This document shows positions 9,340 to 17,723 of a stretch of 58,017 nt of DNA, one piece after another (the stretch's first letter is position 1; each line of letters begins with the position of its first letter). The notes under the pieces are model-generated. The model saw only the letters and a program-made list of their open reading frames with translations. It ran no database searches and was not told the origin of the DNA. The stretch lies in NCBI RefSeq assembly GCF_020829445.1, contig NZ_JAIVFV010000027.1, forward strand, positions 1 through 58,017, written 5' to 3'. The translations under genes were made by a program, and so were the position numbers. This DNA is from Nostoc sp. CHAB 5836. GTDB lineage: Bacteria > Cyanobacteriota > Cyanobacteriia > Cyanobacteriales > Nostocaceae.

Positions 9340-9702
9340 ATGAAGCCGCCAAAACAATCACAGCCGTCAGAGGAAACTCCAGAACCAGATTTTGAACAAG
9401 AATTAGAGGAAGTAGAGCGATCGCTCTTATCCTTGAAAGAACGTTACAATCAAGTGCAGCGCGATCGCCAACAACAGGCACAATGGCAACAGCGTCGTGA
9501 GCAATTAAAGCACAATAAATCTCATAGACCAGAAATCAAAGCAGAGTTACGGCAAGTTCAACAGCAGTTGGAAATACTAGAACTAAACTTAGAAAGCCAG
9601 TTATTTTCTTGGCGTAGCCTCAAAAAACCTTTCTGGCAAGTCGTCCGCTTTGGTGGAATGGGCGTTATCATAGGCTGGATATTAAAGTCTTATGCTGGAT
9701 AA
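9340..9702 (+). CDS. Small coiled-coil protein with a C-terminal membrane anchor
   Basis: 120 residues. Residues 1-20 are Pro/Ser/Glu-rich, about 20-85 are strongly charged with the heptad pattern of a coiled coil (repeated Glu/Gln/Arg/Leu), and about 98-117 (VVRFGGMGVIIGWILKSY) form one possible membrane helix. No known family was recognised. It is likely a tail-anchored structural protein, but the function is unknown. It lies just upstream of asnS on the same strand. Confidence 0.65.
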   Translation: MKPPKQSQPSEETPEPDFEQELEEVERSLLSLKERYNQVQRDRQQQAQWQQRREQLKHNKSHRPEIKAELRQVQQQLEILELNLESQLFSWRSLKKPFWQVVRFGGMGVIIGWILKSYAG

Positions 9703-9797
9703 ATCCAATTTTGGATTTTGGATTTTGGATTGGGTAAGCTCGTTAAGATTCTTTAATATTTGTACTGTCTACGTTGACGAAATATAAGTTGTAAAAT
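9703..9797. repeat. TTTTGGA repeat upstream of asnS
   Basis: Consecutive TTTTGGA-type units at 9712-9735, the same dispersed family seen at 2270-2350, 3620-3662 and 45915-45955. Confidence 0.6.
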
Positions 9798-11189
9798 ATG
9801 GCAAATCGACGGATTGCAGAAATATTGCGAAGTGGCCAACCTGATGAATCCCTCCAAGTGCAAGGCTGGGTGAGAACGAAACGCGATTCCAAAGGGTTTG
9901 CTTTTATTGAAGTCAATGACGGCTCATCACTAGCTAATTTGCAAGTCGTCATTAATCAAGATTTGCCAGACTATGAAGCTATATTGAAAAAACTGAATAC
10001 GGGTGCTGCTGTTGAAGCAACAGGGCTACTAGTGGCTTCTCTTGGTAAAGGACAGCGAATTGAGTTGAAAGCCGAGACGGTGAAAGTTTACGGAGAAGCT
10101 GATCCCGATACATATCCCCTGCAAAAGAAACGCCATTCCTTTGAGTTTCTGCGAACTATTGGACATTTGCGATCGCGGACTAATTCCTTTGGTGCAGTTT
10201 TTCGCGTCAGAAATGCTTGTTCGACAGCAATTCACCAATTTTTCCAAGAACGAGGCTTTTTGTGGGTACACACACCCATCATTACTGCTAGCGACTGCGA
10301 AGGCGCGGGTGAACTGTTTAGCGTTACCAGTTTAGATTTGAAAAATATTCCCCGCACAGAAAACCAAGCAGTAGATTATAGCCAAGACTTTTTTGCTAAA
10401 CCCACATATTTAACAGTTAGCGGCCAGTTGGAAGCGGAAGTGATGGCGATGGCTTTTTCTAACGTCTACACCTTCGGCCCTACCTTCCGTGCAGAAAACT
10501 CCAACACCTCGCGCCACCTAGCAGAATTTTGGATGGTTGAGCCAGAAATGGCTTTTTGTGACTTAGAAGGCGATATGGATTTAGCTGAGGCGTTTCTCAA
10601 ACACATTTTTAAATATGTGTTGGAAACTTGTCCAGAAGACATGGAATTTTTCAATGAACGCATTGATAAGTCTGTGTTGACAACAGCCGAAAATATTATT
10701 AATAATCAGTTTGAACGGTTAACTTATACAGAAGCCATCAAACTTTTAGAAAAAGCCGATGTTAAATTTGAATATCCTGTGAGTTGGGGTTTAGATTTAC
10801 AATCAGAACACGAACGGTACTTGGCTGAACAATTATTTCAAAAGCCTGCGATCGTTACAGATTATCCAGCGCAAATCAAAGCCTTTTATATGCGTTTGAA
10901 CGACGATGAAAAAACCGTCCGTGCAATGGATATTCTCGCACCTAAAATTGGCGAAATTGTCGGCGGTTCCCAGCGCGAGGAACGTTTAGAAGTATTAGAA
11001 CGCCGAGTGCTAGCGCAAGGGTTAAAGCCAGAAGAATTGTGGTGGTATCTTGATTTGCGTCGTTATGGTAGTGTTCCCCACGCCGGTTTTGGGTTGGGTT
11101 TTGAACGACTCGTGCAATTTATGACGGGTATGGGAAATATTCGTGATGTGATTCCCTTTCCGCGTACACCGCAAAGTGCTGAATTTTAG
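9798..11189 (+). CDS. asnS: Asparaginyl-tRNA synthetase
   Basis: Class II aminoacyl-tRNA synthetase that charges tRNA-Asn. The 463-residue product has an N-terminal OB-fold anticodon-binding domain (residues about 15-100, with [23 protein letters not shown]). The catalytic core has motif 2 around [21 protein letters not shown] and motif 3 [15 protein letters not shown], with FPRTP at the end as in AsnRS. Length is normal. Its ATG follows a poor Shine-Dalgarno, which is common in cyanobacteria. Confidence 0.97.
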   Translation: MANRRIAEILRSGQPDESLQVQGWVRTKRDSKGFAFIEVNDGSSLANLQVVINQDLPDYEAILKKLNTGAAVEATGLLVASLGKGQRIELKAETVKVYGEADPDTYPLQKKRHSFEFLRTIGHLRSRTNSFGAVFRVRNACSTAIHQFFQERGFLWVHTPIITASDCEGAGELFSVTSLDLKNIPRTENQAVDYSQDFFAKPTYLTVSGQLEAEVMAMAFSNVYTFGPTFRAENSNTSRHLAEFWMVEPEMAFCDLEGDMDLAEAFLKHIFKYVLETCPEDMEFFNERIDKSVLTTAENIINNQFERLTYTEAIKLLEKADVKFEYPVSWGLDLQSEHERYLAEQLFQKPAIVTDYPAQIKAFYMRLNDDEKTVRAMDILAPKIGEIVGGSQREERLEVLERRVLAQGLKPEELWWYLDLRRYGSVPHAGFGLGFERLVQFMTGMGNIRDVIPFPRTPQSAEF

Positions 11190-11210
11190 TTTTAAATTTT
11201 ACACCTGGCC

Positions 11211-11491
11211 ATTTATAATCCAATACGCTTGGGTTAAGCATTTCTTTCTTCTTTCAAGTCGGGGAACCCGCCCAACGCACTGGCAACTCTTTGCCTCTGT
11301 GGTTCGTCAAAAAAATTGACTTTGACAAAGGATTTTAGCCTTAACCCAAGCGTATTGATTTATAATCCAATACAGTTCAGTTAAGCATTTCTTTCTTCTC
11401 TTTGCGTCCTTGGCGTCCTTGGCGGTTCGTAAAAAAAAACTGACTTTTACTCAGAGTTTTAGCCTTAACCCAAGCGTATTGATTTATAATC
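11211..11491. mobile_element. Two palindromic MITE-like elements separated by 10-bp direct repeats
   Basis: Element A (11221-11357) has ends CAATACGCTTGGGTTAAG and CTTAACCCAAGCGTATTG, perfect 18-bp inverted repeats. Element B (11368-11481) has a related left end CAATACAGTTCAGTTAAG and the same right end. The 10-mer ATTTATAATC occurs three times: before A (11211-11220), between A and B (11358-11367) and after B (11482-11491). A relative of this pair lies at 51428-51675. There are no coding frames. Confidence 0.75.
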
Positions 11492-11517
11492 GCCAGGTTT
11501 TTGACTTTTGTGGATAA

Positions 11518-11646
11518 AGAGAAATCCATCTCAAAACATTTATCATCAGCATAGATGATCAAAGCATTGGTAAAATCCAGCAAATGCCAGAATCTTTAGT
11601 TGAGGAAGTAAGTGATTTTATCGACTTCCTATTAATGATTAGTTAA
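11518..11646 (+). pseudogene. DUF2281-type antitoxin fragment
   Basis: The frame reads IGKIQQMPESLVEEVSDFID followed by FLLMIS and a TAA. This resembles the N-terminal segment of DUF2281 antitoxins (the LPESLVEEVLDFIDFL pattern), but the frame has no good start and stops after the first helix. It is a short remnant of a toxin-antitoxin gene between mobile repeats and an Rpn-type gene. A tiny peptide from the internal ATG at 11584 is possible but unlikely. Confidence 0.6.
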
Positions 11647-11648
11647 AA

Positions 11649-12434
11649 TTAAGATTTTTGAATCTCCTCTTGTAAAATTTGAATTTGTTCAATAGATAAT
11701 TCAGTAACTTGAGCAATTTGCTCTAAACTCATTCCAATTCGCAACAAATTTAAAGCCAACTTTCTTGTTGTTTCTGCTTTACCTTTGGCTTCGCCTTTGG
11801 CTTCGCCTTCTTCTAGGATTTCTTGATAAATGACTGATTCGCGCATAATCTCACTCCTGAAAATCTTCTTAATTACATCTTTTTTTAACACCAGACCTGC
11901 TAGAATTCCACTTGCAGCAGCTATATTTCTTTGTAGCTGGCGATCGCTAATCGCTTCAACCGCTTTGGCTACTTGGGTTAATACCATTGTAGGATCGTTT
12001 GTCTGACTTAGCACGGCAAAGGGTAATAGACCTGGAACACTCATAAACCTGTCTGTCGGTTGTTCCCACAGACGTATTACTTCAAACTGATGGTAGGTGT
12101 TGTTTAACTTAAAACTGTTTTCACTGACTAATTCTGAACTTGTTTTTCTCAAATAGATTACTATTTGACGCATTTCTTTGTTAGGAAAGCGGCGATAAAC
12201 CCTAACCCGATAATCTAACATCCGAAAGGGAATATCTTCATCAGGGTCTGTTTGAAATTCGGTATGTAGAACTAAATCATCAGATTGCAATAGAATTAAT
12301 GAATCGGCGCGAATTGGTTCGTTTGATAACTCAGTCGGGCTAAGTTCTGTTAATTTAATCGGTGAACCTAGTAACCAAGTTGCCAAATCATCTTTGAAGT
12401 TTTCAGCAATGAATTTACAAATATTATCATACAT
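11649..12434 (-). CDS. Rpn-family recombination-promoting nuclease-like protein
   Basis: 261 residues with a PD-(D/E)XK-type core: LVLHTEFQTDPDEDIPFRML (about 54-73) and the following strand RVYRRFPNKEMRQIVIYLRK, as in Rpn/transposase_31-like proteins. The C-terminus has a low-complexity EGEAKGEAKGKAE stretch and a final helix pair found in many cyanobacterial members. Such proteins are DNases tied to horizontal exchange in E. coli; a role here is inferred only. Neighbours are an antitoxin remnant and MITE-like repeats. Related sequences in this window are at 20452-20717 (remnant) and 25431-26384. Confidence 0.82.
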   Translation of the reverse strand: MYDNICKFIAENFKDDLATWLLGSPIKLTELSPTELSNEPIRADSLILLQSDDLVLHTEFQTDPDEDIPFRMLDYRVRVYRRFPNKEMRQIVIYLRKTSSELVSENSFKLNNTYHQFEVIRLWEQPTDRFMSVPGLLPFAVLSQTNDPTMVLTQVAKAVEAISDRQLQRNIAAASGILAGLVLKKDVIKKIFRSEIMRESVIYQEILEEGEAKGEAKGKAETTRKLALNLLRIGMSLEQIAQVTELSIEQIQILQEEIQKS

Positions 12435-12954
12435 AGCAGTCTTAAATAGAGGGTATCATATCATGTCCGTATAATTAGTTATGATTCTCACAGTCATTGC
12501 AACCCACACGCCAGATTGGTATTATATAACTTGGCTTCCATGTATTTATATTGAAGTTTAGAAAGATAATCTTGCAGTTATTAAATTTTAAATTTCATAC
12601 ACAATAAATTAGGGGTATAACAATTGTTGTACCCCTAGAGATTTACTATATTTAATCTGCTCGAAAACCACTATAGAATAACAATTAACCTCATAACTAC
12701 CGAATTATGAGCAGTTCTTCACATTTACTATATCTAGATTAAAGTTTACAAAGGCAAATACTTTCTTGCCTGCCTGCGTGGGATAAGTGACGCTAGTACA
12801 GTATAGCGGAAATCAACCCACGATTATGAACTTTGAAACCAATCATCATTTGCAGCCTTGAGAAATGGTAGGCGTATTTACGCCGCACGTTACTAGTGTT
12901 AAAAAAATTGTGAAAAGTAAAACCCTCATCCCAGAAGTCGAGTAGGAAGCTAGA
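12435..12954. other. Intergenic region with a 26-bp near-palindrome
   Basis: 520 AT-rich bases. The only clear structure is AGGGGTATAACAATTGTTGT plus ACCCCT at 12611-12636, a palindrome broken by one base pair. It has no T-run in either direction, so an operator or a recombination site is as likely as a terminator. No gene recognised. Confidence 0.5.
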
Positions 12955-13263
12955 ATGGCAATTCCAAATAAACAAGTAAAATCTAATACTGATATTTTAG
13001 ATAATAGACGCACCCAAACTCGTATCCAAGTTCGCATTCCTAAAGACTTGCATGAGGAACCAGTCATTTCACGACTGGTTTCTCAGTATGATGTCACAGT
13101 CATTATTGCTGATGCTCAGGTAAGCGCAAACGTGCCACAATATAGCTGCTTCGACCTGGAACTACGGGGCACTGTTTCCCAGATTGAAAGCGCCCTAACT
13201 TACCTGGATGAACTGGATTTAGAAATTTTGCACCAATCCAGCCCTGAAGAAGATGGTTGGTAG
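12955..13263 (+). CDS. NIL-domain protein
   Basis: A 102-residue cytoplasmic protein. Residues about 20-95 match the NIL fold (ferredoxin-like): TRIQVRIPKDLHEEPVISRL, then YDVTVIIADAQVSANVPQYS, then ELRGTVSQIESALTYLDELD. NIL domains usually sit at the C-terminus of methionine ABC-transporter ATPases and may sense a ligand; free-standing copies are common in cyanobacteria and of unknown function. No transporter gene is adjacent. It converges on the response-regulator gene with a mirror-image heptamer array between. Confidence 0.85.
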   Translation: MAIPNKQVKSNTDILDNRRTQTRIQVRIPKDLHEEPVISRLVSQYDVTVIIADAQVSANVPQYSCFDLELRGTVSQIESALTYLDELDLEILHQSSPEEDGW

Positions 13264-13346
13264 ATTTAGTTAGGAGTTAGGAGTTAGGAGTTAGGAGTTA
13301 AAAAATTCATAACTCCTAACTTTTAACTTTTAACTCCTAACTTTGT
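13264..13346. repeat. Mirror-image GTTAGGA heptamer array between convergent genes
   Basis: Four or five AGTTAGG heptamers (13269-13300) are followed by complementary CTCCTAACT units (13310-13345), so transcripts from either side can form a long hairpin. It may serve as a two-way terminator. Confidence 0.7.
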
Positions 13347-14024
13347 TTAAGCCATTTGATTTTCAATCGCCCACCGCGCTAATTCAGTGCGGTTGTGGAG
13401 ATTGGTTTTGCCCAACATATTGGACACATGGCTTTCAACCGTGCGCTGACTTACATTTAGTTCTTCAGCAATTTCCCGGTTAGCTAAACCCCTAGCGACA
13501 AACTGGACTACTTTCAGTTCGGTTGGGGTTAACTGTACATCGAAGGGAACCTGGATACGGGAACCGTTTTCGCCTCCTTTTGCTTGGTGTTCTTTCCAAC
13601 GGATAGTTTGTTTCAGCGAGGATTCAACTTGCGCTACGAGTTCTTCTGGTTCAAAGGGTTTGACCATATAAACATCAGCACCTTTATTCAGACCCTTAAC
13701 TCGGTCTGCACTTTGTCCCTTAGCTGAAAGGAAAAGAACCGGAATCCAGCTGGTGCGTTCGTTTTGCCGGACTTGTTCCACAAAAGTATATCCGTCCATT
13801 TCCGGCATCATCACGTCGCAGATGATCATGTCTGGAACATCTTGCTCTAAAATTTCCAGAGCTTCACGTCCATTTTCGGCGGTGATGACTTCATATCCCC
13901 GGAATTCTAAGTAATCCTTCACCAGCAAGATGAGGTTAGGGTCATCATCAATCAATAGAAGTCGTTTGTGATCTTTCATGCTGGGCTCTTTCATAGCAGT
14001 GGCACTTGTCGCGCTTCGGTCCAT
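13347..14024 (-). CDS. NarL/LuxR-family response regulator
   Basis: About 225 residues. The receiver domain (about 21-140) has the acidic pair IDDD, phosphoacceptor Asp70 in DMIICDVMMPEMDGY, and the conserved Lys in YMVKPFEPEEL. A LuxR helix-turn-helix (about 160-222) has PTELKVVQFVARGLANREIA and RTVESHVSNMLGKTNLHNRT. It would bind DNA when phosphorylated. It resembles the Ycf29 group of cyanobacterial and plastid regulators, but I do not name it. The ATG at 14024 is used; an ATG at 13979 (MKDHKRLLLIDDD) is a plausible shorter start. No kinase gene is next to it. Confidence 0.9.
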   Translation of the reverse strand: MDRSATSATAMKEPSMKDHKRLLLIDDDPNLILLVKDYLEFRGYEVITAENGREALEILEQDVPDMIICDVMMPEMDGYTFVEQVRQNERTSWIPVLFLSAKGQSADRVKGLNKGADVYMVKPFEPEELVAQVESSLKQTIRWKEHQAKGGENGSRIQVPFDVQLTPTELKVVQFVARGLANREIAEELNVSQRTVESHVSNMLGKTNLHNRTELARWAIENQMA

Positions 14025-14027
14025 CAA

Positions 14028-14382
14028 GGTCTTGAATATTTATCCTCTATGGTGGGTTATTTCGAGATGTTGTCCTTTTTCCTACTTAACTTGCCTTTGC
14101 TGTCTCGAAGTCTCAAAAATGCCGAGTACCTTCAATAGACTAGTAGCTCGATAGCAAAAGTCCAGCAAGGATACGTATAGCAGTAGTATCTATAATGCGT
14201 TATTATATATCGCATTGAAAGTGGCGGGCGAAAAAACACTGATTAAATAATAATCCTTCTGACTCACAAGTAAGTATTGGCTTAAAGATGACCCTACCTC
14301 AAAACCAACCCGCACTTTCTTAAAGCTTACTGCTATACCATGTCCTTCGGTTGTTAAGCCTCTATGAGCTGTTCACAATAAA
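14028..14382. other. Intergenic region, no feature recognised
   Basis: 355 AT-rich bases upstream of the response-regulator gene and downstream of the ferredoxin pseudogene. It probably holds the regulator's promoter, but I cannot point to it. No repeat or terminator is clear. Confidence 0.4.
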
Positions 14383-14826
14383 CTAGGGAGGTTTCTGGCA
14401 AAGGATGGTTAAAAACGCATATTCTTCTACCACCTTATTGCCTATTAAGTGTTCTTGGATGAACCGCTCAATAACTTCCGAGTTTGCTTGGCGATACCAG
14501 ACTCCATCAGGGGAAACCACCATTATGAGTCCAGAACAACAAACACGCAAGCAGTTGGCTTTAGTTCTAAAGACGCAAATGGCATGACTCTGTTGCGGCT
14601 CATTGACTTTTAACTCTTTAAGTCGCTTTCTTAAGTATTCCTAGGATTCCAGACTAGCTTGTTTTGAGCAGTAATTACCAATTGTCTAGTCAGCGCAAAT
14701 AAAAGTGTGTCGCTGAATTTTTGCAAATCCTAAACTTTCTACACGATGACTTAGGGTCTTATGTTGTAGAGACTTAGTGGTTTTAGGGTTTTGATGGCTC
14801 GACTGGATTACTGTATTGTTACTCAT
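14383..14826 (-). pseudogene. Thioredoxin-like [2Fe-2S] ferredoxin gene with two in-frame TAG codons
   Basis: One continuous minus-strand frame runs from an ATG at 14826, preceded by an AGGGAG Shine-Dalgarno, to a TAG at 14383. It is broken only by TAG at codons 47 (14686-14688) and 62 (14641-14643). It reads QRHTFICAD, stop, TIGNYCSKQASLES, stop, EYLRKRLKELKV, then FRTKANCLRVCCSG and PDGVWYRQA and QEHLIGNKVVEEYAF. This matches cyanobacterial (2Fe-2S) ferredoxin-domain proteins, where the two positions are, to my memory, Gln and Trp. One base change explains each (CAG to TAG, TGG to TAG). Cluster cysteines Cys44, Cys53 and those of NCLRVCC are kept. Probably a recent pseudogene; sequencing error or readthrough are alternatives. 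Confidence 0.8.
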
Positions 14827-14931
14827 CGAGCGGCTCCCTGATTACAGTTCTATAACAATTTTCAAACTTTGCAAATAAAGTTGGCTGAGAAAGGGAGTAG
14901 GGAAAAATTTTTATAACTCCTAACTCCCTAG

Positions 14932-14962
14932 TAGAGACGCGATTAATCGTGTGTCTCCCTAC
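14932..14962. repeat. Small GTAGAGACGCGATTAATCG hairpin repeat
   Basis: TAGAGACGCGATTAATCGTG followed by TGTCTCCCTA forms an imperfect palindrome of a kind often dispersed in Nostoc. Similar cores (GTAGAGACGT) occur inside the elements at 41030 and 56518. Confidence 0.5.
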
Positions 14963-15069
14963 TCTCTTCGTAACTTACGGAACAGAACCTGAAAACTAGA
15001 ACTAATTAAGCATTTATACTCAAGTAAATTTCTGATCCTATAGTTCGGGAACCCGTACTCAAGGAATTC

Positions 15070-15099
15070 TTGCCATTGGATGCTATTTTTCGGTAGATT
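15070..15099 (+). promoter_or_regulatory. Predicted sigma-70-type groES promoter
   Basis: TTGCCA (15070-15075) and TAGATT (15094-15099) are 18 bp apart. The -10 box abuts and partly overlaps the CIRCE operator, which would let HrcA block RNA polymerase. Confidence 0.5.
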
Positions 15100-15124
15100 A
15101 GCACTCAGGAGTTGAGAGTGCTAA
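15098..15124 (+). promoter_or_regulatory. CIRCE operator (HrcA binding site)
   Basis: Perfect TTAGCACTC, 9-bp spacer, GAGTGCTAA, 18 bp before the groES start codon. This is the classical heat-shock operator; HrcA repression of the operon is inferred from it. Confidence 0.95.
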
Positions 15125-15142
15125 AGTCTGGAGAAAATAATT

Positions 15143-15454
15143 ATGGCAGCTTTATCTCTAAGCGTTTCTACAGTTAAACCCTTGGGCGATCGCGTTTTTG
15201 TAAAAGTGAGCGCCTCTGAGGAAAAGACCGCAGGTGGTCTGTATTTGCCCGATACCGCCAAGGAAAAGCCCCAGGTAGGGGAAGTAGTGGCCCTTGGCCC
15301 TGGCAAGCGTAATGACGACGGAAACCGTCAGGAATTGGAAATTAAAGTTGGCGATAAGGTGCTGTACTCCAAGTACGCTGGCACCGACATTAAACTCGGC
15401 ACCGAAGAATATGTGCTGCTTTCTGAAAAAGATATTTTAGCAGTCGTTATTTAG
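15143..15454 (+). CDS. groES: Co-chaperonin GroES
   Basis: The 103-residue lid of the GroEL folding chamber. It has the usual [16 protein letters not shown] start (here [20 protein letters not shown]), the mobile loop with [25 protein letters not shown], and [15 protein letters not shown]. Translation begins at ATG after GGAG. It is transcribed with groEL under CIRCE control. Confidence 0.98.
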   Translation: MAALSLSVSTVKPLGDRVFVKVSASEEKTAGGLYLPDTAKEKPQVGEVVALGPGKRNDDGNRQELEIKVGDKVLYSKYAGTDIKLGTEEYVLLSEKDILAVVI

Positions 15455-17168
<1,714 letters not shown>

Positions 17169-17191
17169 TACTTTGTAGTTACATAATTTAT

Positions 17192-17231
17192 AAAAACGGC
17201 TGCTTCCTTTATGGAGGCGGCTGTTTTTTTT
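17192..17231 (+). terminator. Rho-independent terminator after groEL
   Basis: A 15-bp stem with three G-U pairs (AAAACGGCTGCTTCC with GGAGGCGGCTGTTTT), a 5-nt TTTAT loop and a T-run. It closes the groESL operon and separates it from the AT-rich accessory genes that follow. Confidence 0.85.
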
Positions 17232-17270
17232 GTGTCAAGATTCAGGTGTTTCAAACGAAAAAATAACGAA

Positions 17271-17711
17271 ATGGAAGATTACCAAGCCGCTTTTATGCAG
17301 CGTCACTTTGATACTGAAATATTATGTAGAAAAGAATCGGAAAGAAGAGTAGCCGCTATGCACTTTGGAGGTGTAACCATTGAGTGTTTATTAAAAGCAA
17401 TGATTTTTGCTACCTTACCAAAGGGTGCAACTCAGGAATGGAAGACAGATTCTACTAATCCTGGGCATACTATTACTAATCCGGCACATAGTTACATAGA
17501 AGCATTAAAGCGGCACAATCGACTTAAATCTAGAATTGATAATCTTCCTGAAGTGCGAAAATGGCTTGATGAAGTGGAAAATCCAAATAGCCAAAATTTT
17601 ATAGATATGCGTTATTGTGGCCTTGAGCCTGATGATGAAAGTTACAAACGTTGGTTAAAAGCTTATCGGAGTCTCAAAGGGTGGTTACAAAAGCAAGCTA
17701 CTCAACTTTAA
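17271..17711 (+). CDS. HEPN-like small protein, partner of the adjacent ATPase
   Basis: 146 residues, mostly helical. RRVAAMHFGGVTIECLLKAM (about 23-42) resembles the second helix of HEPN domains (AAHLAGYAVECALKALL pattern), and the tail YKRWLKAYRSLKGWL resembles the last helix. The catalytic RxxxxH motif of HEPN RNases is not visible, so it may be a regulatory or inactive member. I start at the ATG at 17271; a longer frame would begin inside the terminator. It is 12 bp upstream of the ATPase gene on the same strand, so the two are probably co-translated. Confidence 0.65.
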   Translation: MEDYQAAFMQRHFDTEILCRKESERRVAAMHFGGVTIECLLKAMIFATLPKGATQEWKTDSTNPGHTITNPAHSYIEALKRHNRLKSRIDNLPEVRKWLDEVENPNSQNFIDMRYCGLEPDDESYKRWLKAYRSLKGWLQKQATQL

Positions 17712-17723
17712 AGAGGTGGTTGA

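Noticed and set aside
9296..9481. Longer N-terminus for the small protein at 9017-9295
   Set aside because: The added residues overlap the divergent coiled-coil gene and have no conserved look; the ATG at 9295 fits better.
12793..13067. Minus-strand frames across the NIL-domain gene
   Set aside because: They are shadows of the plus-strand gene and its leader, with no family motif.
14405..14587. Plus-strand 60-residue frame
   Set aside because: It is the antisense of the ferredoxin-like pseudogene, whose minus-strand translation has clear family motifs.
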